NCBI RefSeq assembly: GCF_001074825.1
Contig: NZ_JUPG01000047.1
Location: 1 to 44,897 of the forward strand
DNA length: 44,897 bases
Direction of reading: 5' to 3'
From: Streptococcus pseudopneumoniae
Lineage (GTDB): Bacteria > Bacillota > Bacilli > Lactobacillales > Streptococcaceae
This document shows, one piece after another, positions 1 through 9,426 of this stretch. Positions within the stretch are counted from its first letter, which is position 1; every line of letters begins with the position of its first letter. The position numbers and the translations under genes are program-made. Under the pieces are notes generated by a model, which worked only from the letters and a program-made list of their open reading frames with translations, did not search any database and was not told the DNA's origin.

Positions 1-67
1 GCAAGCTGTACTTGAGTACGGTAAGGCGACGCTGACGTGGTTTGAATTTGATTTTCGAAGAGTATAA
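1..67 (-). repeat. BOX element, left end cut by window (boxA plus short boxC remnant)
   Basis: The stretch GGTAAGGCGACGCTGACG followed by TGGTTTGAA and TTTTCGAAGAGTAT is the boxA module of the BOX repeat of pneumococcus and relatives, read here in reverse orientation. Only a short piece of the boxC side is inside the window, with no boxB between, as in the copy at 18922-19013. It lies upstream of the LytTR gene. BOX elements are non-autonomous and form stable RNA hairpins when transcribed. Confidence 0.85.
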
Positions 68-119
68 GGCGGTCCTAGAACCACTTACGTACCTAAAGTA
101 ACCACTTGCTTTTTTGCTC

Positions 120-148
120 TTGTTTTCTTATTTTGGCTTTGATATAGT
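120..148 (+). promoter_or_regulatory. Promoter of the LytTR/LiaF-like pair
   Basis: TTGTTT at 120-125 and TATAGT at 143-148 are separated by 17 bases. An AAGGAG ribosome binding site at 157-162 sits well placed before the ATG at 169. Confidence 0.6.
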
Positions 149-168
149 AGAGTCAGAAAGGAGATGGA

Positions 169-615
169 ATGAAGTTACGAATCGAGATTGACAGCAATTT
201 AGAGGAAACTGAAATTATCATCAAGGCAGCGACTTTGACAGATGAGATTGCGGATTTGCAGCGTCTCTTTCAAGAGTCCAAGTCTCCTAGGCTGATTTTT
301 TATAAGGGAACAGGTGAATATTATCTGGACTTATCGGAAATTCTCTTCTTTGAGACGGAAGGTAGCAAGATTTATGCCCATACCCAGAAAGATGCCTACG
401 AAGTTCGGCTCAAGCTTTATGAATTGGAGTCTATCCTGCCCCGTTATTTCAGTCGAGTATCCAAGTCGACCATTGCTAATATTCGGCAAATCTATTCGGT
501 GGACAAGTCCTTTTCAGGAACGGGCACCATTTCCTTTTATCAGACCCACAAGGAGGTTCATGTGTCACGGCATTACCAATCCCTCCTAAAAGAAAATCTA
601 AGAAACATGAGGTAA
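169..615 (+). CDS. LytTR-family DNA-binding regulator
   Basis: A 148-residue protein whose C-terminal two thirds (about residues 40-145) has the LytTR DNA-binding pattern: a YYLDLSEILFFE strand segment, then KIYAHT, then an F-R-S-K-S segment and a late R-H-Y. There is no receiver domain; the N-terminal 40 residues are a short acidic extension, as in the small stand-alone LytTR regulators of streptococci. The next gene starts 4 bases after the stop and encodes a membrane protein, a pairing typical of LytTR regulatory systems where the membrane partner often restrains the regulator. That partnership is inference; the target promoters are not known from the sequence. Confidence 0.85.
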   Translation: MKLRIEIDSNLEETEIIIKAATLTDEIADLQRLFQESKSPRLIFYKGTGEYYLDLSEILFFETEGSKIYAHTQKDAYEVRLKLYELESILPRYFSRVSKSTIANIRQIYSVDKSFSGTGTISFYQTHKEVHVSRHYQSLLKENLRNMR

Positions 616-619
616 GAAC

Positions 620-1294
620 ATGAAAAAGAAAGCATTTGGTATTGTGTTGCTTATTTTTGCAGCTGTAATATTATTACAAGGAAATTTTGGAATCCCTTCT
701 CTTGGAGGGCAAATTTGGCCCTTGATTGGCATTGCTTTTTTTGCCTACCAATCAGTTGGAGCTTTGTTGCGTCGCCACTTAACCTCAGCCTCTTTTACAG
801 CTCTAGTAGCCCTCATGATTGCTAACCACTTTTATGATATTTTACCGATTCCAAATCAGTCTTTATTTTGGGCTAGTATTTTAATCGTAATGGGTGTCAG
901 CGCACTCACTCATTCTAACAGAACTTGGAATGGAAAAAAATGGTGGTATGATGGTGAAAAGACCATTCTTACAGATAAGGAAGTCGCTTTTGGGACTGGG
1001 ACTTTCTACAAGCAAGACCAAGAATTGGTAGAAGACCAAGTTGAAGTTGGTTTTGGGAATGCCAAGATATATTATGACAATGCAGAGATGTTAGGTGATA
1101 GTGCAACACTGAAAGTGGAAGTTGGTTTTGGCAATGCAGTTATCTATGTTCCTCAACATTGGAGAGTTGATTTAAAGGTGGAAACTTTCTGTGGTGTAGC
1201 CAAGGCAGATACTTCTCTAGCCCCAACCAGCAAAACCTTGATTATCCGTGGGGATGTGGCTTTTGGAAAGTTGGGAATTGTCTACGTTAAATAA
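620..1294 (+). CDS. LiaF-like membrane protein, partner of the LytTR regulator
   Basis: 224 residues with three to four hydrophobic segments in the first 100 residues (about 5-22, 29-48, 57-75 and 80-98), then a soluble C-terminal half. That half holds two copies of a VEVGFGNA-x-IY motif and a third V-A-F-G-K-L-G-I strand near the end, the repetitive beta pattern of the LiaF/DUF2154 C-terminal domain. The N-terminal layout fits the LiaF transmembrane domain. It follows the LytTR gene by 4 bases, so the two are very likely cotranscribed and probably act together in sensing envelope stress or restraining the regulator. No terminator is visible before the rpmB promoter. Confidence 0.8.
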   Translation: MKKKAFGIVLLIFAAVILLQGNFGIPSLGGQIWPLIGIAFFAYQSVGALLRRHLTSASFTALVALMIANHFYDILPIPNQSLFWASILIVMGVSALTHSNRTWNGKKWWYDGEKTILTDKEVAFGTGTFYKQDQELVEDQVEVGFGNAKIYYDNAEMLGDSATLKVEVGFGNAVIYVPQHWRVDLKVETFCGVAKADTSLAPTSKTLIIRGDVAFGKLGIVYVK

Positions 1295-1312
1295 AAAAAT
1301 CTTCCAATTCCC

Positions 1313-1341
1313 TTGCAAAAATGAAGAAAGTGTGATAACAT
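1313..1341 (+). promoter_or_regulatory. rpmB promoter
   Basis: TTGCAA at 1313-1318 and TAACAT at 1336-1341 with a 17-base spacer. A strong AGGAGG site follows at 1387-1392, just before the rpmB start. Confidence 0.6.
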
Positions 1342-1399
1342 AGTACGGTATGTGGTGCTAGCACATCCGCTATATTAGATCTAATAGGAGGAAAACACA

Positions 1400-1588
1400 A
1401 TGGCTAAAGTATGTTACTTTACAGGTCGTAAGACTGTATCAGGAAACAACCGTTCACACGCGATGAATCAAACAAAACGTGCCGTAAAACCAAACCTTCA
1501 AAAAGTTACTGTTCTTATCGATGGTAAACCTAAAAAAGTTTGGGCTTCAGCTCGTGCTTTGAAATCAGGTAAAGTTGAACGCGTTTAA
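1400..1588 (+). CDS. rpmB: 50S ribosomal protein L28
   Basis: 62 residues, the normal length for L28. The sequence begins [12 protein letters not shown], the conserved L28 start, and continues with a basic [10 protein letters not shown] segment and a [14 protein letters not shown]-terminus. It is a structural protein of the large ribosomal subunit. It stands alone between its own promoter (1313-1341) and a terminator (1604-1622). Codon use is the highly expressed type, unlike the flanking genes. Confidence 0.97.
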   Translation: MAKVCYFTGRKTVSGNNRSHAMNQTKRAVKPNLQKVTVLIDGKPKKVWASARALKSGKVERV

Positions 1589-1603
1589 TAATAAAAGCAA
1601 AGG

Positions 1604-1622
1604 AGACCTTAGGGTCTTTTTT
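1604..1622 (+). terminator. Intrinsic terminator after rpmB
   Basis: Stem AGACC (1604-1608), loop TTAG, GGTCT (1613-1617), then a T run. The stem is short but followed by six to eight T residues. Confidence 0.65.
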
Positions 1623-1687
1623 CTTTTATTGTGGGTATAAAATCATTTGAAAAACGGAGTAAATATCCGCTGATACAGTATTCTGCT

Positions 1688-1716
1688 TTTACACTTGGGC
1701 TGAAATATGATAAAAT
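1688..1716 (+). promoter_or_regulatory. Promoter of the asp23-fakA operon
   Basis: TTTACA at 1688-1693 and TAAAAT at 1711-1716, spacer 17 bases. It argues against a coding start upstream of 1745. Confidence 0.6.
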
Positions 1717-1744
1717 AGAGTATCAACTAGTTGAGGTAAAAAGG

Positions 1745-2110
1745 ATGACTGTAAAAATTAATACAAAAGATGGTCAAATCGAACTAACAGATGAAGTGAT
1801 TGCAACTGTCGTAGGCGGTGCAACAACTGAGATTTTTGGTGTGGTTGGTATGGCTAGTAAAAATGCCCTCAAAGATAATTTCCAAGCTCTGCTAGGTAAG
1901 GAAAATTATTCCAAAGGTGTCGTCGTAAAGGCGGCCGAAGATGGCAGTATTGCAGTTGATGTATATACCGTGTTGAGCTACGGAACAAAGATTAGCGAAG
2001 TGTCAAAAAACATTCAAGAGCGTGTTCGTTTTAGTTTGGAAAACCAACTTGGAATTACTGCTCAGACTGTAAATGTCTACATTCAAAATATCAAAGTTGT
2101 AGGAGAATAA
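1745..2110 (+). CDS. Asp23/Gls24 family envelope stress protein
   Basis: 121 residues from the ATG at 1745. An open frame extends further upstream, but it runs through the promoter at 1688-1716, so the internal ATG after AAAAGG is chosen. The protein shows the Asp23 (DUF322) pattern: an early VIATVVGGATTEIFGVVGM segment, a central VDVYTVLSYGTKI strand and a C-terminal VNVYIQNIKV strand. Members are abundant cell-envelope-associated proteins. The DAK-domain kinase gene starts two bases after the stop, the same pairing seen across Firmicutes. Function is by family; the biochemical role of Asp23 remains unclear. Confidence 0.9.
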   Translation: MTVKINTKDGQIELTDEVIATVVGGATTEIFGVVGMASKNALKDNFQALLGKENYSKGVVVKAAEDGSIAVDVYTVLSYGTKISEVSKNIQERVRFSLENQLGITAQTVNVYIQNIKVVGE

Positions 2111-2112
2111 CC

Positions 2113-3780
2113 GTGTCAAAAATTACTACTAGCTTATTTCAAGAAATGGTGCAGGCTGCATCAACTCGCTTGAATAAGCAAGCTGAATATGTCAATTCAT
2201 TAAACGTCTTTCCAGTTCCAGATGGAGATACTGGTACAAATATGGGAATGACCATTGAAAATGGTGCTAAGGAAGTTGCAGATAAGCCAGCTTCTACTGT
2301 TGGAGAGGTAGCGAGTATTCTTGCCAAAGGGCTTTTGATGGGCGCGCGTGGGAACTCAGGAGTTATTACGTCTCAGCTTTTCCGTGGATTTTCACAAGCA
2401 ATCAAGGATAAAGACGAGTTAACAGGTCAAGACTTGGCCCTTGCCTTCCAATCAGGTGTGGAAGTTGCTTATAAAGCAGTTATGAAACCAGTTGAAGGAA
2501 CGATTTTGACAGTTTCACGTGGAGCTGCTATCGGTGCTAAGAAAAAGGCTGAGCAAACAGATGATGCTGTTGAAGTAATGCGTGCAGCCTTGGAAGGTGC
2601 TAAAACAGCTCTTGCTAAAACGCCAGATATGCTTCCAGTCTTGAAGGAAGTTGGAGTTGTGGACTCAGGTGGTCAAGGACTGGTCTTCATCTACGAAGGG
2701 TTCCTTTCAGCCCTTACTGGTGAATATATTGCATCTGAGGACTTTGTAGCGACTCCTGCCAACATGAGTGAAATGATCAATGCGGAGCATCATAAGTCTG
2801 TAGCTGGTCACGTAGCGACTGAGGACATTACGTTTGGTTACTGTACTGAAATCATGGTAGCCCTTAAACAAGGTCCAACCTATGCTAAAGATTTTGACTA
2901 CGACGAATTCCGTAACTACTTGAATGAACTTGGAGATTCTCTCCTCGTTGTCAACGATGATGAAATTGTCAAAGTCCATGTCCATACAGAAGATCCAGGA
3001 CTTGTTATGCAAGAAGGTCTCAAATATGGTAGTTTGGTCAAGGTAAAAGTTGACAATATGCGTAACCAACACGAAGCACAGGTTGAAAAAGAAGCTGCTC
3101 AAGTTAGCAAGACAGCTGAAGAAAAAGAGTATGCTTTGATTGCTGTAGTGGCTGGTAAAGGTCTAGCAGATATCTTCCGTTCTCAAGGTGTGGATTATGT
3201 TATCGAAGGCGGTCAAACCATGAACCCTTCAACAGAAGACTTTATCAAGGCTGTTGAACAGGTCAACGCTCGTAATATTATCTTCCTGCCAAACAACAAG
3301 AATATCTTCATGGCGGCTCAATCTGCAGCAGAAGTTTTGGAACAACCAGCAGTAGTGGTAGAAGCTCGTACTCTTCCTCAAGGATTGACTAGTCTTCTTG
3401 CCTTTGATCCAAGCAAGTCAATCGAAGAAAACCAAGAGCGTATGACAGCTGCTCTTAGCGATGTCGTTAGCGGAAGCGTAACAACAGCTGTGCGTGATAC
3501 AACGATTGATGGTTTAGAAATCCATGAAAACGATAATCTTGGTATGGTCGATGGGAAAATTCTCGTGTCAAACCCTGACATGCACCAAACCTTGACAGAA
3601 ACCTTGAAACATATGTTGGATGAAGATAGTGAAATCGTAACATTCTATGTCGGTGAAGACGGAAGCGAAGAACTTGCTAATGAAATTGCTCAAGAAATCG
3701 CAGAAGAATTCGAAGACGTTGAAGTCGAGATTCACCAAGGCCAACAACCTGTTTACCCATACCTATTTAGTGTGGAATAA
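2113..3780 (+). CDS. fakA: DhaL/DAK2-domain kinase, FakA-type fatty acid kinase
   Basis: 555 residues, the size of FakA. The GTG start at 2113 is preceded by an AGGAG site in the end of the Asp23 gene. Residues about 10-200 form the DhaL-type ATP-binding domain with NVFPVPDGDTGTNM and a GARGNSGVITSQL loop; the region around 180-190 has VDSGGQG. A middle domain with two VHVH-type residues and a C-terminal DegV-like YVGEDGSEE region follow, the FakA order. FakA phosphorylates fatty acids presented by FakB proteins so that exogenous fatty acids enter phospholipid synthesis. No fakB is in this window. The gene ends with a strong terminator. Confidence 0.88.
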   Translation: MSKITTSLFQEMVQAASTRLNKQAEYVNSLNVFPVPDGDTGTNMGMTIENGAKEVADKPASTVGEVASILAKGLLMGARGNSGVITSQLFRGFSQAIKDKDELTGQDLALAFQSGVEVAYKAVMKPVEGTILTVSRGAAIGAKKKAEQTDDAVEVMRAALEGAKTALAKTPDMLPVLKEVGVVDSGGQGLVFIYEGFLSALTGEYIASEDFVATPANMSEMINAEHHKSVAGHVATEDITFGYCTEIMVALKQGPTYAKDFDYDEFRNYLNELGDSLLVVNDDEIVKVHVHTEDPGLVMQEGLKYGSLVKVKVDNMRNQHEAQVEKEAAQVSKTAEEKEYALIAVVAGKGLADIFRSQGVDYVIEGGQTMNPSTEDFIKAVEQVNARNIIFLPNNKNIFMAAQSAAEVLEQPAVVVEARTLPQGLTSLLAFDPSKSIEENQERMTAALSDVVSGSVTTAVRDTTIDGLEIHENDNLGMVDGKILVSNPDMHQTLTETLKHMLDEDSEIVTFYVGEDGSEELANEIAQEIAEEFEDVEVEIHQGQQPVYPYLFSVE

Positions 3781-3788
3781 GATTAATG

Positions 3789-3816
3789 AAGGACTGAGAA
3801 ATCAGTTCTTTTTTAT
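3789..3816 (+). terminator. Intrinsic terminator after fakA
   Basis: A 9-bp stem AAGGACTGA/TCAGTTCTT with loop GAAA and a following T tract. Confidence 0.85.
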
Positions 3817-3888
3817 TTTTTAGTAAATGAAATCGATATCTTTTTTAATAAAAACAAAAATAATATTCATAAATAAACGTTAAAATAG

Positions 3889-3903
3889 AAAATTCAGAAA
3901 ATT
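3889..3903 (+). promoter_or_regulatory. CodY box upstream of ilvB
   Basis: AAAATTCAGAAAATT at 3889-3903 matches the CodY consensus AATTTTCWGAAAATT at 13 of 15 positions. It lies just upstream of the ilvB promoter. CodY senses branched-chain amino acids (and GTP in some genera) and represses ilv genes when they are plentiful, so placement and target fit. The site is read from sequence; repression here is inference. Confidence 0.8.
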
Positions 3904-3915
3904 TCTTCTTTTCTC

Positions 3916-3943
3916 TTGAAAAATCTTGAAAAAATGGTATGAT
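3916..3943 (+). promoter_or_regulatory. ilvBNC promoter
   Basis: TTGAAA at 3916-3921 and TATGAT at 3938-3943, 16 bases apart, 12 bases downstream of the CodY box. I see no T-box or leader-peptide attenuator in the 38 bases between this promoter and ilvB. Confidence 0.7.
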
Positions 3944-3981
3944 AGTAACAAGTTATTTTTAAGAGAAGAGAAAGGGGAACA

Positions 3982-5682
3982 ATGGAGAAAATCAGTTTAG
4001 AATCTCCTAAGACGGGGTCGGACCTAGTTTTGGAAACACTTCGTGATTTAGGAATTGATACCATCTTTGGTTATCCTGGTGGTGCTGTCTTGCCTTTTTA
4101 TGATGCGATATATAATTTTAAAGGCATTCGCCACATTCTAGGACGCCATGAGCAAGGTTGTTTGCATGAAGCTGAAGGTTATGCCAAATCAACTGGAAAG
4201 TTGGGTGTTGCCGTCGTCACTAGTGGACCAGGAGCAACAAATGCCATTACAGGGATTGCGGATGCCATGAGCGATAGCGTTCCCCTTTTGGTCTTTACAG
4301 GTCAAGTGGCGCGAGCAGGGATTGGGAAGGATGCCTTTCAGGAGGCAGACATCGTGGGAATTACCATGCCAATCACTAAGTACAATTACCAAGTACGTGA
4401 GACAGCTGATATCCCTCGTATCATTACGGAAGCTGTCCATATCGCAACTACAGGCCGTCCAGGACCAGTTGTCATTGACCTACCAAAAGACGTATCTGCT
4501 TTAGAAACAGACTTCATCTATTCACCAGAAGTGAATCTACCAAGCTATCAGCCGACTCTTGAGCCGAATGATATGCAAATCAAGAAAATCTTGAAGCAAT
4601 TATCCAAGGCTAAAAAACCAGTCTTGCTGGCTGGTGGTGGAATTAGTTATGCTGAAGCTGCTGCAGAATTAAATGAATTTGCAGAACGCTATCAGATTCC
4701 AGTGGTAACCAGTCTTTTGGGACAAGGCACGATTGCAACGACTCATCCACTCTTCCTTGGAATGGGAGGCATGCACGGTTCTTTCGCAGCTAATATTGCC
4801 ATGACGGAAGCAGACTTTATGATTAGTATCGGTTGCCGTTTCGATGACCGCTTGACAGGAAATCCTAAGACCTTTGCTAAGAATGCCAAGGTTGCTCACA
4901 TTGATATTGATCCAGCTGAGATTGGTAAGATTATCAGTGCAGATATTCCTGTAGTTGGAGATGCTAAGAAGGCCTTACAAATGTTGTTGGCGGAACCAAC
5001 AGTTCATAACAATACTGAAAAATGGATTGAAAAAGTCACAAAAGACAAGAACCGTGTTCGTTCTTATGACAAGAAAGAGCGTGTGGTCCAACCGCAAGCC
5101 GTTATTGAACGAATTGGTGAACTGACGAATGGAGATGCCATTGTGGTAACAGACGTTGGTCAACACCAAATGTGGACAGCCCAGTATTATCCATACCAAA
5201 ATGAACGTCAGTTAGTGACTTCAGGCGGTTTGGGAACCATGGGATTCGGAATTCCAGCAGCAATCGGTGCTAAAATTGCTAACCCAGATAAGGAAGTGGT
5301 CTTGTTCGTTGGAGATGGTGGTTTTCAAATGACCAATCAGGAATTGGCTATTTTGAACATTTACAAGGTACCAATCAAGGTGGTTATGCTGAATAACCAC
5401 TCGCTTGGAATGGTTCGTCAGTGGCAGGAATCCTTCTATGAAGGTAGAACGTCAGAGTCAGTCTTTGATACCCTTCCTGATTTCCAATTGATGGCACAAG
5501 CTTATGGCATTAAAAACTATAAGTTTGACAATCCTGAGACCTTGGCTCAAGACCTTGAAGTCATCACTGAGGATGTTCCTATGCTAATCGAGGTAGATAT
5601 TTCTCGTAAGGAACAGGTGTTACCAATGGTACCAGCTGGTAAGAGTAATCATGAGATGTTGGGGGTGAAGTTCCATGCGTAG
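3982..5682 (+). CDS. ilvB: Acetolactate synthase, large subunit
   Basis: 566 residues, normal for a catalytic AHAS subunit. It condenses pyruvate with pyruvate or 2-ketobutyrate in valine, leucine and isoleucine synthesis, using thiamine diphosphate, FAD and Mg. The catalytic glutamate lies in the HEQGCLHEAEGYA segment near residue 58, and the thiamine diphosphate motif GDGGFQMTNQELAIL begins near residue 443, followed by the NN of the motif end. The RFDDRLTG segment near residue 290 matches the FAD-binding region. Its 3' end overlaps ilvN by 8 bases. A good AAAGGGG binding site precedes the ATG. Confidence 0.97.
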   Translation: MEKISLESPKTGSDLVLETLRDLGIDTIFGYPGGAVLPFYDAIYNFKGIRHILGRHEQGCLHEAEGYAKSTGKLGVAVVTSGPGATNAITGIADAMSDSVPLLVFTGQVARAGIGKDAFQEADIVGITMPITKYNYQVRETADIPRIITEAVHIATTGRPGPVVIDLPKDVSALETDFIYSPEVNLPSYQPTLEPNDMQIKKILKQLSKAKKPVLLAGGGISYAEAAAELNEFAERYQIPVVTSLLGQGTIATTHPLFLGMGGMHGSFAANIAMTEADFMISIGCRFDDRLTGNPKTFAKNAKVAHIDIDPAEIGKIISADIPVVGDAKKALQMLLAEPTVHNNTEKWIEKVTKDKNRVRSYDKKERVVQPQAVIERIGELTNGDAIVVTDVGQHQMWTAQYYPYQNERQLVTSGGLGTMGFGIPAAIGAKIANPDKEVVLFVGDGGFQMTNQELAILNIYKVPIKVVMLNNHSLGMVRQWQESFYEGRTSESVFDTLPDFQLMAQAYGIKNYKFDNPETLAQDLEVITEDVPMLIEVDISRKEQVLPMVPAGKSNHEMLGVKFHA

Positions 5683-6151
5683 AATGTTAACAGCAAAACT
5701 ACAAAATCGTTCAGGAGTCCTCAACCGCTTTACTGGCGTTCTGTCTCGTCGTCAGGTTAATATCGAAAGCATCTCTGTTGGAGCAACAGAAGATCCGAAT
5801 GTATCGCGCATCACCATTATTATTGATGTAGCTTCACATGATGAAGTGGAGCAAATTATCAAACAGCTCAATCGTCAGATTGATGTGATTCGCATTCGAG
5901 ATATTACAGACAAGCCTCATTTGGAGCGCGAGGTGATTTTGGTTAAGATGTCAGCGCCAGCGGAGAAGCGAGCTGAGATTTTAGCGATTATTCAACCTTT
6001 CCGTGCAACGGTGGTGGATGTAGCGCCAAGCACGATTACCATTCAGATGACAGGAAATGCAGAAAAGAGCGAGGCCCTGTTGCGAGTCATTCGACCATAC
6101 GGTATTCGTAATATTGCTAGAACGGGTGCAACTGGATTTACCCGAGATTAA
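5675..6151 (+). CDS. ilvN: Acetolactate synthase, small regulatory subunit
   Basis: 158 residues with an N-terminal ACT domain (about residues 4-77: RMLTAKLQNRSGVLNRFTGV and a following ISVGATEDPNVSRITI strand) and the AHAS small-subunit C-terminal domain. It activates the large subunit and gives valine feedback inhibition in characterised members. The start overlaps the end of ilvB, which suggests translational coupling and equal output of subunits. Confidence 0.95.
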   Translation: MRRMLTAKLQNRSGVLNRFTGVLSRRQVNIESISVGATEDPNVSRITIIIDVASHDEVEQIIKQLNRQIDVIRIRDITDKPHLEREVILVKMSAPAEKRAEILAIIQPFRATVVDVAPSTITIQMTGNAEKSEALLRVIRPYGIRNIARTGATGFTRD

Positions 6152-6200
6152 CAATCCAACTTAAATTTGTTAAACCAGCCTAAAAGGCAATAAATAATAG

Positions 6201-7238
<1,038 letters not shown>

Positions 7239-7259
7239 TTTATAGAAATTAAGGTGAAG

Positions 7260-7288
7260 GCGAGTTGGGGGGACCTAACTCGCTTTTA
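7260..7288 (+). terminator. Terminator of the ilvBNC operon
   Basis: GCGAGTT (7260-7266) pairs with AACTCGC (7277-7283), extended by GG/CC with one bulge, then TTTTAT. Confidence 0.85.
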
Positions 7289-7352
7289 TAATCAATTCAT
7301 CTTTCTTTTTAGAGGATGGATTGTGATAGTATGAATAGTCTAGGAGAAAAAG

Positions 7353-8603
7353 ATGTTAAGTTCAAAAGATATCATCAAGGCTCACAAGGTCTTGAACGGT
7401 GTGGTTGTGAATACCCCATTGGATTATGACCATTATTTATCGGAGAAGTATGGTGCTAAGATTTATTTGAAAAAGGAAAATGCCCAACGTGTCCGCTCTT
7501 TTAAAATTCGTGGTGCCTATTATGCCATTTCTCAGCTCAGCAAGGAAGAGCGTGAGCGTGGGGTAGTCTGTGCTTCTGCGGGAAATCATGCGCAGGGAGT
7601 AGCCTATACTTGTAATGAAATGAAAATCCCTGCTACTATCTTTATGCCCATTACTACTCCGCAACAAAAGATTGGGCAGGTTCGCTTTTTTGGTGGGGAC
7701 TTCGTAACCATTAAACTAGTTGGAGATACCTTTGATGCCTCAGCTAAGGCAGCTCAAGAATTTACAGTCTCTGAAAATCGTACCTTTATTGATCCCTTTG
7801 ATGATGCTCATGTCCAGGCAGGTCAAGGAACCGTTGCTTATGAGATTTTAGAAGAAGCTCGAAAAGAATCGATTGATTTTGATGCTGTCTTGGTTCCTGT
7901 TGGTGGTGGCGGTCTCATTGCTGGGGTTTCTACCTATATCAAGGAAATAAGTCCAGAGATCGAGGTTATCGGAGTAGAAGCGAATGGAGCACGTTCCATG
8001 AAGGCTGCCTTTGAAGCTGGTGGACCTGTTAAGCTCAAGGAAATTGACAAATTTGCAGATGGGATTGCCGTACAAAAGGTAGGTCAGTTGACTTATGAGG
8101 CAACTCGTCAACATGTTCAAACTTTGGTAGGTGTCGATGAGGGATTGATTTCTGAAACTTTGATTGACCTCTACTCTAAGCAAGGGATTGTTGCAGAACC
8201 TGCTGGAGCAGCTAGTATTGCCTCTTTAGAAGTTTTAGCTGAATATATCAAGGGGAAAACTATTTGTTGTATCATTTCTGGAGGAAATAATGATATCAAC
8301 CGTATGCCAGAAATGGAAGAACGTGCCTTGATTTATGATGGGATCAAGCATTACTTTGTGGTTAATTTTCCACAGCGTCCAGGAGCATTACGTGAATTTG
8401 TAAATGATATCTTGGGGCCAAACGATGATATCACACGTTTTGAGTATATCAAACGAGCTAGTAAGGGGACAGGACCTGTATTGATCGGGATCGCTTTAGC
8501 AGATAAGCATGATTATGCAGGATTGATTCGTCGGATGGAAGGTTTTGATCCAGCTTATATTAATTTAAATGGTAATGAAACGCTCTATAATATGCTTGTC
8601 TGA
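7353..8603 (+). CDS. ilvA: Threonine dehydratase (threonine ammonia-lyase), biosynthetic
   Basis: 416 residues. It deaminates threonine to 2-ketobutyrate, the entry to isoleucine, using PLP. The PLP lysine is Lys51 in RVRSFKIRGAYYA; the phosphate-binding glycine loop PVGGGGLIAG lies near residue 183. The C-terminal 90 residues (VVNFPQRPGALREFV onward) are a single ACT-like regulatory domain, shorter than the double domain of the 514-residue E. coli enzyme, as is usual in Firmicutes. It is separated from ilvC by a terminator and appears to have its own promoter (TAGTAT near 7327). Placement next to ilvBNC completes the isoleucine branch except ilvD and ilvE. Confidence 0.95.
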   Translation: MLSSKDIIKAHKVLNGVVVNTPLDYDHYLSEKYGAKIYLKKENAQRVRSFKIRGAYYAISQLSKEERERGVVCASAGNHAQGVAYTCNEMKIPATIFMPITTPQQKIGQVRFFGGDFVTIKLVGDTFDASAKAAQEFTVSENRTFIDPFDDAHVQAGQGTVAYEILEEARKESIDFDAVLVPVGGGGLIAGVSTYIKEISPEIEVIGVEANGARSMKAAFEAGGPVKLKEIDKFADGIAVQKVGQLTYEATRQHVQTLVGVDEGLISETLIDLYSKQGIVAEPAGAASIASLEVLAEYIKGKTICCIISGGNNDINRMPEMEERALIYDGIKHYFVVNFPQRPGALREFVNDILGPNDDITRFEYIKRASKGTGPVLIGIALADKHDYAGLIRRMEGFDPAYINLNGNETLYNMLV

Positions 8604-8629
8604 GGATTAATAAAAAAATATCATATTAT

Positions 8630-8658
8630 TTGCACAACTGATGTATAGGTGCTATAAT
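8630..8658 (+). promoter_or_regulatory. Near-consensus promoter downstream of ilvA
   Basis: TTGCAC (8630-8635) and TATAAT (8653-8658) are separated by exactly 17 bases. No gene of normal size follows for over 700 bp; the only reading frame in range is the 15-codon frame at 8685. A promoter this good suggests a short transcript. Confidence 0.7.
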
Positions 8659-8684
8659 GAGGGTGAAGAAAGGGGGCGATTCCT

Positions 8685-8732
8685 ATGGACTTAGGAAAAC
8701 TATCGTACTACTTCTACTATAACTCACTATAG
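8685..8732 (+). CDS. Possible 15-residue peptide (or part of a small RNA)
   Basis: The frame ATG to TAG encodes MDLGKLSYYFYYNSL. It begins about 20 bases after the expected transcript start of the promoter at 8630-8658 and is preceded by the strong purine-rich site GAAAGGGGGC at suitable distance. The peptide is rich in tyrosine and has no signal peptide or membrane segment. The end of the frame lies in a 7-bp hairpin (TACTATA-6-TATAGTA, 8715-8734) followed by a T-rich stretch. I recognise no family. It could be a peptide, a leader peptide, or just a segment of a small RNA. Confidence 0.35.
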   Translation: MDLGKLSYYFYYNSL

Positions 8733-8734
8733 TA

Positions 8735-9364
8735 CCTATTATTTTTTATTTCAGTTTATAATAATAAAGAAGAATGACTTGTTATACATAGGGCTATTTT
8801 TTAGAATACCATATTTTATATATATAATTTTAAGTTTGATTAAATATAATAGGAATTAGAAAAAATAATCAATGCTTATAAGGTAGATTTGGTGAGTTGA
8901 TTGAATATAGTATATGATAGCAGTAATATGAGGCGAGTAGAACATTTGGAATACTAGGAAGTGTTATTCTAAATGCTGATTGTAATAGCGGTGTGTTATA
9001 AGAATATGCAAAATTTGATGAGATAAGTCAATTGTACCGGTTAAAAAAGTTAAATAGTAACAGGAAGGGAACCAAAGGAAATAGAAAGGATAAAATAGAT
9101 ATGAGATAGTCAGAAAAGGAAGATTCTCTTTGACAAACTTATAGATTAAAATGAAGATATAGAATATGACTCCTGTTTATCCTATTGAGAAACTGGTATT
9201 TTTTCTTGATGAATATTTTTGCGAATTATAAGTTTAATAATTCAATTATTTTTAGGGTGCGTACTAATGGGTTATAGCAACTAAAAACCTATATATATTA
9301 TCGACTTTAAAAAAGAAGTAAGAAAAAACTAAATCATTTGTTTTATTGAATATATGTTTTTTTA
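8735..9364. other. AT-rich gap without a recognisable gene
   Basis: About 630 bases between the small transcript after ilvA and the promoter of the small HTH gene. It is very AT-rich, has stops in all frames and no frame above about 50 codons. Some stretches look like a decayed gene, but I cannot name one. No tRNA, BOX or insertion sequence is seen. Confidence 0.6.
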
Positions 9365-9393
9365 TTGACAAAAGACATAAAAACGTATAGAAT
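9365..9393 (+). promoter_or_regulatory. Promoter of the small HTH gene
   Basis: TTGACA (9365-9370) and TAGAAT (9388-9393), spacer 17 bases. AATAGGAG follows just before the ATG at 9427. Confidence 0.7.
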
Positions 9394-9426
9394 AATATAT
9401 CGTAAAGAAGAAAATAGGAGAAGAAC

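Noticed and set aside
1631..1744. Upstream extension of the Asp23 protein
   Set aside because: The extension covers the promoter at 1688-1716 and is not part of the family; the ATG at 1745 is preferred.
2707..3102. Reverse frame of 131 codons within fakA
   Set aside because: Antisense shadow of a conserved kinase gene; no start signals and a composition that mirrors fakA codons.
8735..9364. Gap after ilvA considered as a decayed protein gene
   Set aside because: Stops are frequent in all frames and no family-like stretch could be read, so no pseudogene is called.
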